From positions 1 to 64,000 of the forward strand of contig JAHECO010000008.1 in NCBI GenBank assembly GCA_024641705.1: a stretch of DNA of 64,000 bases. The letters run 5' to 3'. Shown here one piece after another: positions 37,509 through 46,304 of the stretch. Every line of letters begins with the position of its first letter. Position 1 is the stretch's first letter. The DNA comes from Candidatus Kryptoniota bacterium (GTDB lineage: Bacteria; Bacteroidota; Ignavibacteria; Kryptoniales; JAKASW01). The notes under the pieces are model-generated. The model did no database searches and was not told where the DNA came from. It was given only the letters and a program-made list of their open reading frames with translations. The translations under genes and the position numbers were made by a program.

Positions 37509-38810
37509 TCACACCATCTCGAACTCTTCTATCTTCGGAACAAGAATGTGGATGATCAGCAGAGCAATCAGGTATACCGAGCCTGAAAGGATAAACAGGG
37601 GGATATAGCTGCCGGTGAATTGGAGGATGAATCCGGCCAGAATTGCGATCAACGAACCGCCGATCGCGCCGGCCATACCGCCGAGACCGACGACGGAAGC
37701 GACTGCTTTTTTCGGAAACATGTCGGAGACCGTCGTGAACAGGTTTGCAGACCAGCTCTGGTGGGAAGCCGCCGCAAGTCCGATCAGCAACACCGCCCAC
37801 CACTCGCTAACGGACGCGGCAAATACGATCGGCACGATCAACAGGGCGCTAAGCAGCATCACCGCTTTCCTTCCCCTGTTGATGCTCCAGCCGCGCTTGA
37901 TGAAGAATCCGGACATCCACCCGCCGCCGATGCTTCCTACGGTAACCATGGTGTAAATCACTATAAGCGGGAAACCGAGGTGAGCAAGGTCGAGATGGTA
38001 ACGCTCGTTTAGAAAACTCGGCAGCCAATAAAGATAGAACCACCAGATCGGATCGGTCAGGAACTTGCCGATGACGAACGCCCACGACTGTCTGTATTTG
38101 AGAAGCTTGAGCCACGGGATTTTCTCCGCGGGAGATTCAGGCGGGTCGCTCTGGATATATGCCACCTCTTCCTTCCTGACGCGCTTCTGTTTTTCGGGAA
38201 CTTCATAGTATATCAGCCAGAGAGTCAGCGCGATAAAACCGAGCAGGCCGGTGAAGATAAAAGCCTCGCGCCAGCTCCAGGTCAGCGTTATCCACGGCAC
38301 GAGTACCAGAGCTATAATGGTACCGACATTCGGGCCGGAATTGAACAGTCCTGTCGCGAGGGCTCTCTCCTTCTTGGGGAACCATTCCGCCGTTGCTTTC
38401 ACGGCTGCGGGAAAGTTTCCCGATTCTCCGATGCCCAGTGCGAACCTCGCGACCCCGAAACCAAATACGCTCCGCGCAAAAGCGTGCGCCACCGCGGAAA
38501 TACTCCACACAATCATCGATGCGGAGTATCCTCGTTTCGTTCCCACCCAGTCTATGAACCGGCCGACAAACAGGAGACCGATCGCATACGCAGTGGTGAA
38601 AGCAAATATGATGTAGCCGTAGTCTATCTGGTTCCACCCGATACTGTTCTGCAATACCGGCGCAAGGATGCCGAGGACAGCTCTGTCTATATAGTTTATC
38701 GTCGTCGCGAAGAACAGAAGCCCACAGACGACCCAGCGGTAATAACCTACTTTGATGTTTGACTCGGGACCCGGTCGGGTCCCATCCAAGTGCGGGATAT
38801 TATCTTCCAT
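37509..38810 (-). CDS. Hexuronate MFS transporter (ExuT-like)
   Basis: 433 residues, about 12 membrane segments, anion:cation symporter branch of the MFS. Recognisable: YYRWVVCGLLFFATTINYIDR at the start and GIGESGNFPAAVKATAEWFPKKERALATG. It should import glucuronate/galacturonate with protons. GAGGAG precedes the ATG. It is last in the minus-strand unit DUF362 - URO-D methyltransferase - ExuT (35 nt after the previous gene). It fits with uxuA and the extracellular wall-degrading enzymes. Substrate within uronates is not certain. Confidence 0.9.
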   Translation of the reverse strand: MEDNIPHLDGTRPGPESNIKVGYYRWVVCGLLFFATTINYIDRAVLGILAPVLQNSIGWNQIDYGYIIFAFTTAYAIGLLFVGRFIDWVGTKRGYSASMIVWSISAVAHAFARSVFGFGVARFALGIGESGNFPAAVKATAEWFPKKERALATGLFNSGPNVGTIIALVLVPWITLTWSWREAFIFTGLLGFIALTLWLIYYEVPEKQKRVRKEEVAYIQSDPPESPAEKIPWLKLLKYRQSWAFVIGKFLTDPIWWFYLYWLPSFLNERYHLDLAHLGFPLIVIYTMVTVGSIGGGWMSGFFIKRGWSINRGRKAVMLLSALLIVPIVFAASVSEWWAVLLIGLAAASHQSWSANLFTTVSDMFPKKAVASVVGLGGMAGAIGGSLIAILAGFILQFTGSYIPLFILSGSVYLIALLIIHILVPKIEEFEMV

Positions 38811-38845
38811 TGTCTCCTCTTTTCATCCGATTGTTCTACGATATC

Positions 38846-39907
38846 TCAACTAACGATGTAGCTGCGGCCGGCTCTCATGAAAGCCATTATGTTTTCCTCC
38901 GGCGTTTCCTGTGGCAGGTCGCAGCCTGTACTGAGCACGAAGTTCTGATACTTCTTCATCTTCTCAAGGAGCTCCGATACGTCATTCGCCACATCAGATG
39001 GTCCGCCGTTAAGAATGGAGCCCGTTGGATTGAGGTTCCCAATAATAATGATATCTTCGGGGAGCTGTTCGGCGACCGCAGCAACGTCGACGCCCGCCTC
39101 CGCCGAATCGAGGCTTAGCGCATCCACTCCGGATCGCGCCATCCCTTTCACAAGATGCATCGAGTTTCCGCAGATATGATAAACCGTCGAGACCCCGCTC
39201 CCGGTACAGCTCTCGCATATCCGGCGGACATAAACCGCCGAGAACTCCTCGAACTGGTCCGGCCCGAGCATTACGGCGCTCGGTTCGAGCACGCAGACTA
39301 TCTGCGCACCGGCGGCTATCATAAGACGAACGTACTGTTGTATCTTCGCCATGGCAAAACTGCAGACCTCGTGGAGCATCTCGGGTCGTGTCACCGTCGC
39401 CACGGCGGCTTCGTCGGCACCCATGAGTAGCGCCGCAAGCGTATACGGACCGGTAACGTAAGCCCCCCGCATGATAGAAGACGGAAAACCGATGCTCATA
39501 AGCTTCATCGTCTCGACATAGCTCAGGAGCCTTGCGTCGAAAGAGATGTTGATCTTCTCCGCGGCGATAAGGTCGTCCAGGCGGAATTCATCCCGCACTA
39601 CAGTTGCGGATTCATCCTTCGGAAAAACCGTATACCTTCCGATCGCGTTGGCTTCGACGGAAAGATCCATGAGTGGGAAAACGGCATCCGGCCTGAATTT
39701 TTCGGCGATGGCTTTCAACACCCGGTAATGCTCGCCATAGTTCTGCTGTGCTAGCTTCACGGAGCAGCCGGTCAGATTGAGTCCCGGGAATCCTATCAGC
39801 GGCACGACGAGCCGCCGCCTTTCCTCGTGCGCCCTTCGCACCGACGCCGGAAATGCTTTCGACTCGACGGTATCAATGCGTTCCGTGTTCCATCCATTCT
39901 CATTCAT
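38846..39907 (-). CDS. URO-D family methyltransferase (MtaA/MtbA-like)
   Basis: 353 residues, uroporphyrinogen-decarboxylase fold. Unlike true decarboxylases it has the zinc-binding pattern of corrinoid methyltransferases: His244-x-Cys246 in YHICGN and Cys329 in STGCDLPQETP. Such enzymes move methyl groups between a corrinoid protein and a thiol or substrate. It starts 8 nt after the DUF362 gene stop and is followed by the hexuronate transporter, an unusual context. Its likely corrinoid partner (50249) is 11 kb away. Function inferred; methyl donor unknown. Confidence 0.8.
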   Translation of the reverse strand: MNENGWNTERIDTVESKAFPASVRRAHEERRRLVVPLIGFPGLNLTGCSVKLAQQNYGEHYRVLKAIAEKFRPDAVFPLMDLSVEANAIGRYTVFPKDESATVVRDEFRLDDLIAAEKINISFDARLLSYVETMKLMSIGFPSSIMRGAYVTGPYTLAALLMGADEAAVATVTRPEMLHEVCSFAMAKIQQYVRLMIAAGAQIVCVLEPSAVMLGPDQFEEFSAVYVRRICESCTGSGVSTVYHICGNSMHLVKGMARSGVDALSLDSAEAGVDVAAVAEQLPEDIIIIGNLNPTGSILNGGPSDVANDVSELLEKMKKYQNFVLSTGCDLPQETPEENIMAFMRAGRSYIVS

Positions 39908-39915
39908 GCCTGCCC

Positions 39916-41298
39916 CTATTTCTCATAAATCATCTTCGTTGTCTGAGCGAATTGGCCGGACTGCATCCTGCAGAGATAGACGCCGCTCGCGAGCCCGTTG
40001 GCCGCCCAGCGAAGGGTATGACTCCCTGCCGGGACAACCCCGTCAACGAGGGTCTCGATTTCTTGCCCTGCAATGTTGTAGATCTTAATCGACACGCGTT
40101 CGGACGACGGCACGACGAAAGTAATCCTGGTCGAAGGATTGAACGGGTTGGGATAGTTCTGGCAGAGCCGGAACCCCGTCGGTCTTACCGCTTCGTATCT
40201 CGGCTTCACCGGCGTGATCAGGCTCGCTCCATCCCCGACTATCTCGATCTCGCTCATCTGGTTTGTCCCGATCCCCTTCTGGTGCAGCAGTTCGAGATAG
40301 TTGTCGCACTGACCGCCGTCCGGCAGATCGATCTTGGCCGCTTCCGGGTCGTTGCCCATGAAATATGCCGCCACGCTGTCGGTTGCCACCGGGTCTTTAC
40401 CGGCAAGGAGTACATGGTCCTCGGTCGGCGTGAATGTCGGATTCCACGTTCCCTCCCCGCCTCTCGCGTTTTTTATTCCGTCTATCACCGCCAGGTTTAC
40501 AGGACGGGCCGTGTTCAGATCGCAGATGGAGCGGGGAAGATAACTCGTCGATGGGTCGCTGCTCGTCATGTGATGGATCGCGCCCCTTCGGCCGTCGTCA
40601 CCTGTGATCGTGTAACTGTTCTTCGGAACAATCCCGACCTGATTCTTCAGCGAGCAGGTGACACCCGCCTCGTAGTGCTGTTTCATTTTCGGGATCGATA
40701 TATACACGTCGACATCCGAGAGAATCTGGTTCACCGTAATTGATGTGAAGTGGAAGCCGTTGTCCCCGACCGCCTTCTGGACAAAGCTGCTATACGGGGC
40801 TGTCTTGTTGAGGTCCACCATCTTTGCCCCCAGGCTCTGCTGGACCATAAGGTAACCGTTGTCATTGTAAGACGAATCGCTCCACAGCGACTCGACGATA
40901 TAAAGATTGCCCGGCGCGACGCCGCAATCGACGACCAGTTCACCTACGGCTCTCAACACTTCCGGATTAGTCCACATGTTATCGGGCAGGCCTCCGCCGC
41001 CAGTCAGGTTTATTTTGATCGCCACCTTGTTACCGGATTTTACCACATCGGTTATCCCCCCGATGGACTCGAAAAGATGCTGCACTTTTTGCTTCACATA
41101 GGCACGATCGTAGTTGTCGGCCTGGGTGATCGCGACCTGTGTCAGGTATGATGAGCTATTCTCCCGCCCGTATGCCAGTACCGCTGCCGACTTTATATAC
41201 GGCGCCACCAGGACGCCGGCTGCCGCGGTCCCTAGGGTCTTGAGAAATTCTCTTCTCGAATTGTTGGCTTCCCGGCCGGCATCGACATTCTTCTTCAT
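39916..41298 (-). CDS. DUF362 protein with Tat-type signal and T9SS sorting domain
   Basis: 460 residues. The start MKKNVDAGREANNSRREFLK contains a twin-arginine motif (SRREFLK) followed by a hydrophobic stretch (GTAAAGVLVAPYI). DUF362 core: about 50-330, with KVAIKINLTGGGG, LSDVDVYISIPKMKQHYEAGVTCSLKNQVG. T9SS sorting domain at the end: YPNPFNPSTRITF and SGVYLCRM. ATG 41298 is chosen; the TTG five codons earlier would leave no separate ribosome site. DUF362 proteins are of undefined role and sometimes carry iron-sulfur clusters; here no ferredoxin-type cysteine cluster is seen. First gene of the operon. Confidence 0.8.
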   Translation of the reverse strand: MKKNVDAGREANNSRREFLKTLGTAAAGVLVAPYIKSAAVLAYGRENSSSYLTQVAITQADNYDRAYVKQKVQHLFESIGGITDVVKSGNKVAIKINLTGGGGLPDNMWTNPEVLRAVGELVVDCGVAPGNLYIVESLWSDSSYNDNGYLMVQQSLGAKMVDLNKTAPYSSFVQKAVGDNGFHFTSITVNQILSDVDVYISIPKMKQHYEAGVTCSLKNQVGIVPKNSYTITGDDGRRGAIHHMTSSDPSTSYLPRSICDLNTARPVNLAVIDGIKNARGGEGTWNPTFTPTEDHVLLAGKDPVATDSVAAYFMGNDPEAAKIDLPDGGQCDNYLELLHQKGIGTNQMSEIEIVGDGASLITPVKPRYEAVRPTGFRLCQNYPNPFNPSTRITFVVPSSERVSIKIYNIAGQEIETLVDGVVPAGSHTLRWAANGLASGVYLCRMQSGQFAQTTKMIYEK

Positions 41299-41411
41299 AG
41301 CCTGCCCTTTCAATTACAGTTCCTCTGAACAAGGAGCGTACTGCTGCCCGATACGCATGACCCTGTTGCGGCGAAGCACGAAACCGCCCGTTTGACCAGT
41401 TTATAAAATAT

Positions 41412-41425
41412 TTGAACCGTTTCAA
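41412..41425. promoter_or_regulatory. Candidate LacI-family operator
   Basis: TTGAACCGTTTCAA is a palindrome with arms TTGAA/TTCAA around a central CG, close to the site TTGAAACGTTCAA at the lacI promoter (17891). It lies about 114 nt upstream of the DUF362 start, in the promoter region of the DUF362 - methyltransferase - ExuT unit. Suggests control of uronate uptake by the LacI regulator; pattern match only. Confidence 0.5.
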
Positions 41426-41480
41426 TGATACAAAGAATGTCGCTGCATATCAAATATTTTTTTCTTGAAGAGAGGGGCTC

Positions 41481-42896
41481 TTACTCCGCGCCGGAAATCA
41501 GTGCGTTCGCCGCATTTGCGAGAAAGATGTAGCTCGCCCCCCACAGGAACGGCCAGTCCTCCTTGTTCTCTGGAAAATCGGGTTTCAATATCAGATCACC
41601 GGGAACGACGCCGCCTGCTATGAATGTGAAGTCGGCGCGGTTGTTTCCGTACGCAATCCTCTTGGACACAGTTCCCACATCCGACACGAAGGAGATATTC
41701 GAGCCCGGGTGACAGCCGTAGATGTAGTTCAGGCCCGCGAAGACCCATTCCATGAACATGTGGTCCATCTGTACCGGAAAGAAAACGTCGAGCGTCGGGC
41801 GCCATGCATCCCTGTACACATCATCGGCTATTCGGAACGGTTGCGTCCTCATATTGCCGTACTCGATAGCATAGAGACCGCCCTGTTTGACCCGCGAAAA
41901 ATCGAACGTGGAATAGTCATATCTGAGATACTTACCCCATCTCTTCAGATTTCCTTCATAGACTTCAGCGAGCTTGCCGTCTTCCGTGACCTTCATGAGT
42001 CTCACTGACGAAAGGGGACGATCGTGGACATCGAACTCAAAGACGGCGACCTTCCGCTGCGAAGGTGCATATCCAACCTGGGAATATTCGATTACAGGTT
42101 CACGTATCCAATCCGGTATCGTGCGCGCGTCGAGGAACCACTTCACGACGGTTCCCGATTTCCCTGAAGGGATCAGGCTCCGTACCACGAACCATCCGTT
42201 CTGCGCCAGGTTGCGGCCGTCGTACAATGACAACTGTCCGTTCTCGTCCTTGATCGTGACCATCCGAAGGGAATCATCGGGTGCCAGGACGATTGTCCTG
42301 CCGACGGCAAGGGGCTTTGGTTCGACGGTGCCGGAGGCGGTTCTCTCCATAGGCCCGTCGGGATAAAGCGGAAAGCCACCGGGCGTGCCGTCCATCAGAT
42401 ATGATTTCTCGAAATAGGCGGACGGGAGAAACTCGAGGTTGAACCCTGCGCGTCCTTCCAGCTTCACGGGGAGCGGTTTGTCCAGATTCACGGTAATGAG
42501 CACGCCATTGCTGCGTTTCTTCACTTCTATCATGTATGAAAAACCGTAATCGGGGTAAGAGAGCCGAACTTCTACGCTGCTGTCTCCCATGTTCACTTTT
42601 CGGTCGACCAGATGAGGGATCGGATCCCACTGCCCGGGAGTCGGACTGAGCCTGACGTCGCCGTTGGTCGCTGTTCGTACTCCGTGATGTATCAATTCTA
42701 TCCCCGCTATTTTCGCGTCGCTGAAGTTTCCGTCGTACCAGTTGTTGAATACGAGGACGTCAAGTCCCCGCTTCTCGAAATATCCGAGAGTGTCCAGTCT
42801 CAGTGACGCGCCGCCCCCTGTCTGGGCAAATGAGAAGCCCGTGATCAGCGTGCTGATCGTTAGTGCAAGCGTGAGTATTCTCATCTTCCTTTGCAT
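41481..42896 (-). CDS. GH9-related protein lacking the catalytic domain
   Basis: 471 residues from MQRKMRILTLALTISTLITG (AGAAGGA about 8 nt upstream of ATG 42896). A large N-terminal domain and a cellulase Ig-like domain (EPVIEYSQVGYAPSQRKVAV to FFPVQMDHMFM) are intact. The text then jumps straight to the extreme C-terminal part of GH9 enzymes (WVFAGLNYIYGCHPGSNISF). The roughly 400-residue catalytic core, with the Asp base motif, is absent, with the junction near 41745-41752. A second gap near 41535-41544 (FLWGASYIFL) removes the segment that holds the catalytic Glu in relatives. Reading frame stays open. Likely catalytically dead, perhaps a binding protein, or an assembly artefact. Confidence 0.7.
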   Translation of the reverse strand: MQRKMRILTLALTISTLITGFSFAQTGGGASLRLDTLGYFEKRGLDVLVFNNWYDGNFSDAKIAGIELIHHGVRTATNGDVRLSPTPGQWDPIPHLVDRKVNMGDSSVEVRLSYPDYGFSYMIEVKKRSNGVLITVNLDKPLPVKLEGRAGFNLEFLPSAYFEKSYLMDGTPGGFPLYPDGPMERTASGTVEPKPLAVGRTIVLAPDDSLRMVTIKDENGQLSLYDGRNLAQNGWFVVRSLIPSGKSGTVVKWFLDARTIPDWIREPVIEYSQVGYAPSQRKVAVFEFDVHDRPLSSVRLMKVTEDGKLAEVYEGNLKRWGKYLRYDYSTFDFSRVKQGGLYAIEYGNMRTQPFRIADDVYRDAWRPTLDVFFPVQMDHMFMEWVFAGLNYIYGCHPGSNISFVSDVGTVSKRIAYGNNRADFTFIAGGVVPGDLILKPDFPENKEDWPFLWGASYIFLANAANALISGAE

Positions 42897-42973
42897 GGCG
42901 AATCCTTCTGCACTCAAGTCGACCTCCGTCGTTGTGCGGGCGAAACCCGCCTTCTCGAGCATCGATTCAAGGC

Positions 42974-44239
42974 TTACTTCGTCAGGTTCAGTATCTCGGT
43001 GCCCGCGAGTATGACGGCACCGATTCCGTGAACGTCGTTGAGAGGTGTCGGACGGTTGTAGTAGAAATTCAGGTTGTCGCCCACTCCCGTGCCCGTGCAA
43101 ACGCCTTCTATTTTTCCATCGGGACGGATCTTCGACATTACGCCCTCCCAGCCGCGTCGGGCAACGGAGGCGTAGCTCGAATCAATATAGCCCATATTGA
43201 CAGCCCGCGCTATCGCGTAAGTGAACATAGCCGAACATGAGGTCTCGAGGTAGGAATCCGGCCTGTCGAGGAGCTGATGCCACAGTCCGCTTGCATCCTG
43301 ATAACGGACAAGTCCCTCGATCTGTCTCCTGAGCAGCGGAATCAGACTTTGGCGCCGCCGATAGAACATGGGCAGACGGTCCAACAGGTCAACCTGCGCC
43401 ATTAACATCCACCCGTTGGCGCGACCCCAGAATGCCACTCCATTGGTTCTGGTATCGGAGTACCAGCAATGATACATCAACCCCTTTTTCTCATCGAAGA
43501 GATGCTCGTTGAAATTGATGACCTGCTGCGCGGCATCCATTAAATAGCACATGTTGCGTCTCATAACCCCGAGGCGAGCGAGAAACGATACGCTCATGTA
43601 AAGGTCGTCGGCCCAGAGCGTCCACTTTATGGGAAAAGAGCGGACAAGCGTCCCGTCTGCGAGACGGGCTTGACTGTTCATGATGTGGCCGGCGGCCGAG
43701 TCGATGTATGCGCGGTATCTAGCCTGCTGATCGTGCCAGTAGATCTCGATCAGGCTCGCCCCCATCGCGCCGCAGTCGTCCAGCTCCTTCATAACAATCA
43801 TCTGCCCCAACGGATATGTCCACTTGTCCTCTCCATGATATCTATCATCGAAGTACTTGTAGCTGTCGAAATCGAAGGCGATGCTTCGATTGACGAAATT
43901 TGTGTACGAGGTGTCGTGGAGCTGTTCCCCCAGCCTGAGCATGGCGATATTCAGCACCCCGTTCCAGTAACGCCAGTCGTTGTAGGGGCTTTCGGGCCGC
44001 AGTTGCGCGTCAGCCGGAGCATCCGACGGCGACACGTAAGAAGCCCCAGTCTTCTCGTCGACGAACCGGAAAGTCGCGCTCCGAAGAACCGAGTCGGCGA
44101 CCAGCCGCACTTTTCTCTCCGTCACGGATGGACTGTCCCGACCCGGCTGCGCGCGGACGGCACCGGCACTTAGTAACAGAATTGCCGCCAGCGGAAATGA
44201 AGACCGGATCGTCGGATAGAAGTAATACTTTCTCTGCAT
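42974..44239 (-). CDS. GH105 unsaturated uronyl hydrolase (YteR-like)
   Basis: 421 residues. Signal peptide (ending VRAQPG), then an (alpha/alpha)6-barrel family resembling unsaturated rhamnogalacturonyl hydrolases. The catalytic Asp is in WTLWADDLYMSV (Asp211/Asp212), with supporting segments RSFPIKW and GVAFWGRANGWMLMA. It should remove the unsaturated uronic acid from oligosaccharides made by pectin or rhamnogalacturonan lyases, giving uronates for the ExuT-like uptake. GGGAGG sits 8 nt before the ATG. Next to the GH9-related gene (78 nt). Confidence 0.9.
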   Translation of the reverse strand: MQRKYYFYPTIRSSFPLAAILLLSAGAVRAQPGRDSPSVTERKVRLVADSVLRSATFRFVDEKTGASYVSPSDAPADAQLRPESPYNDWRYWNGVLNIAMLRLGEQLHDTSYTNFVNRSIAFDFDSYKYFDDRYHGEDKWTYPLGQMIVMKELDDCGAMGASLIEIYWHDQQARYRAYIDSAAGHIMNSQARLADGTLVRSFPIKWTLWADDLYMSVSFLARLGVMRRNMCYLMDAAQQVINFNEHLFDEKKGLMYHCWYSDTRTNGVAFWGRANGWMLMAQVDLLDRLPMFYRRRQSLIPLLRRQIEGLVRYQDASGLWHQLLDRPDSYLETSCSAMFTYAIARAVNMGYIDSSYASVARRGWEGVMSKIRPDGKIEGVCTGTGVGDNLNFYYNRPTPLNDVHGIGAVILAGTEILNLTK

Positions 44240-44311
44240 AGCTCAGCCTCCCTTTGTAAAATTCACGGGCAGTGCCTCAGCTCCGTCTCTCATTAGAAAG
44301 CCCTCTCGAAT

Positions 44312-44358
44312 CAACCACATAGGCACATAGTTGCTTGTTCTACGTGTCCATGTGGTTC
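44312..44358. repeat. CACATAGG-unit inverted repeat
   Basis: The arms CAACCACATAGGCACATAG (44312-44330) and CTACGTGTCCATGTGGTTC (44340-44358) are reverse complements at 15 of 19 positions, 9 nt apart. Units are about 8 nt. It lies in the 216-nt gap between GH105 and GH43 genes. Confidence 0.5.
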
Positions 44359-44455
44359 AATCTCAAGCTGAGACACTGCGAATTTCCTATGTAGAATTGG
44401 AACGTGGTCACTCCAAGTCGCGTGTGGCTCTCCATTAAATGTCTGCCATCTTCAC

Positions 44456-46033
44456 CTACTTGAACCTGAACCAATCGAAGTCGGCATAACCTTCACCGGA
44501 AGTAATATTGGGATCCACGCTGAAAAGCCCAACTTTCGCTCCGATCCAGACTCCCGGCACGGCAGTGAATTCCCTCCCGATGCGGCGGAAGTTCTTGCCG
44601 TCGAAGCTGTAGGAGAATGTGCATACAGCCCCGCTGTCGACGTGTACTCTGAAGAAACATGAACTCCTCTTCGTATCGACGGAATCGAATATCTGCGTCC
44701 CATCATAACCACGTTTGTATGTCCCGGTGAACATTCCGACCTGAAACCCGTTCTTCACGGAGGTGAGAGCGACGAAAGCCCATTCCCTTCCCATGACCAC
44801 GAGCCCGCTCCTCTCCCCCGTTTGATTCGGATGAAACGCTATCTTCGTCGTGACTGTGAAAGACGGCGCGGGAAACTTCTGCAGGAGCAGATTGGGCACA
44901 AACCACAGGTTGCCGCCCTGGGTCAGATTCTGCACCGTATAGAGTCTCAGGTGACCCGTATTTTCGGTCAGTGAGTACCATTGTTTCTGAGGATTGGCCG
45001 ACCACTGCCACTGGAGTCCAAGCTTGTTCGAATTGAACTCGTCCGTTGTCTGGGGAACGCACACGCGATAAGAGTGTCCCACATCGGGCTTCCTCCACTC
45101 GGTCACCGGCTCGCCGACGCCGCTGTGGCTGGAATCAACACCGATTACCGGCCATCCGTCTTTCCATGTAGCCGGTTCGAGATAGTCTATTCTACCGTAT
45201 GCGCCGCGGTCGCTGAAATGAATGAACCACCACTCTCCCGATTTCAATTCGACAATACCGCCCTGATGCGGACCGTTAATGTTTGTGTTCCCCTGGTGCA
45301 TCACGATCCTAGATTGGTACGGACCGTAGATTTTTTTCGAACGGAGAACGGTCTGCCAGCCGTGCGATACTCCTCCCGCCGGCGAGAAGATGTAATAATA
45401 TCCGTTCATCTTCAGCATCTTCGGCCCCTCGATGGTGGGCTGCGTGGAGTCGTCGTGAAAGATCACCCTGCCGTTGTCCAGCAGCCTCATGCCGTCTCTG
45501 CTCATCCTGTGGAGGTACAGTGTACCCGCGCGCAGCTTGCTCCTCACGAGGTAGGCATTGCCGTCGCTGTCCCAGAACGGGCACGGGTCCTCCCACATTT
45601 CCACCTTCGCCACCTGGTGGAGTTTCCACTCGCCCGCCGGATTCCTCGTTGTCGCGACGAAGAGCCCTTCGTGCGGCGTGCAAAAGTAGACATAGAACAA
45701 TCCGTCGTGATAGCGGATGGACGGCGCCCAAGACCCTTCTCCGTGCGCCGGCTTGTCGAATTTCTCAAATGGAAGCCTCTGGTAGACGTGACCGATGATC
45801 CGCCAATTTACAAGGTCCCTGGAGTGAAGCACCGGAATCCCCGGCATGCAATTGAAGCTCGATGCCACGAGATAGAAATCGTCGCCGACCCTGATGACGT
45901 CGGGATCGGAGTAGTCTGCGTATAGGATTGGATTCTTATACCTGCCATTGCCGAGATCCGGGACCCACGCCTGCGGATGAAGGTTTCCGACGGTAACCAG
46001 TGAAACAATTAAAAGCATCAGAACTCTGATCAT
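44456..46033 (-). CDS. GH43 family glycoside hydrolase
   Basis: 525 residues. Signal peptide (about 1-21), five-bladed beta-propeller with the catalytic Asp in YADYSDPDVIRVG, a second Asp in EDPCPFWDSDG, and the acid Glu in PTIEGPKML. A C-terminal lectin-like domain follows (about 330-525, NLTQGGNLWFVPN to YADFDWFRFK). GH43 members cleave beta-xylosides or alpha-L-arabinofuranosides; subfamily 12 is the nearest I can name. AAGGGA precedes the ATG. In this region it would trim arabinoxylan or xylan. Confidence 0.9.
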   Translation of the reverse strand: MIRVLMLLIVSLVTVGNLHPQAWVPDLGNGRYKNPILYADYSDPDVIRVGDDFYLVASSFNCMPGIPVLHSRDLVNWRIIGHVYQRLPFEKFDKPAHGEGSWAPSIRYHDGLFYVYFCTPHEGLFVATTRNPAGEWKLHQVAKVEMWEDPCPFWDSDGNAYLVRSKLRAGTLYLHRMSRDGMRLLDNGRVIFHDDSTQPTIEGPKMLKMNGYYYIFSPAGGVSHGWQTVLRSKKIYGPYQSRIVMHQGNTNINGPHQGGIVELKSGEWWFIHFSDRGAYGRIDYLEPATWKDGWPVIGVDSSHSGVGEPVTEWRKPDVGHSYRVCVPQTTDEFNSNKLGLQWQWSANPQKQWYSLTENTGHLRLYTVQNLTQGGNLWFVPNLLLQKFPAPSFTVTTKIAFHPNQTGERSGLVVMGREWAFVALTSVKNGFQVGMFTGTYKRGYDGTQIFDSVDTKRSSCFFRVHVDSGAVCTFSYSFDGKNFRRIGREFTAVPGVWIGAKVGLFSVDPNITSGEGYADFDWFRFK

Positions 46034-46304
46034 TACCGATCCCTTCGACGAGTGTTAGAATTCTCCGATATGGTGCCGGGCCAATTTAGCCAGCTTTCGG
46101 TTAACTCCTCAAGGAAGTCGCCGCACATCGTGCGCGAGGAGTCGTGCAGCTGCACACCCAGCTCGAGCATGAACGCGGGCCAACGAGAGTCAGCAACGAA
46201 ATGAAAAGACATAAACCAGACCATCTCCTCATCAAGTGCTCCCCCCGTATCAATGGGCTTCCTCCTGAAAGGTTGAAATTCTGAAGTCGATTCTAACCGG
46301 GATG
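46034..46304 (-). other. Possible secreted-gene remnant upstream of GH43
   Basis: 271 nt with no intact gene. A short minus frame from ATG 46232 starts MRRWSGLCLFISLLTLVGPR, which looks like a signal peptide, with GGGGGAG upstream; it soon stops after Cys/Arg-rich nonsense. A different frame continues to the GH43 start. This may be a small gene damaged by a frameshift, or just chance. Confidence 0.25.
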
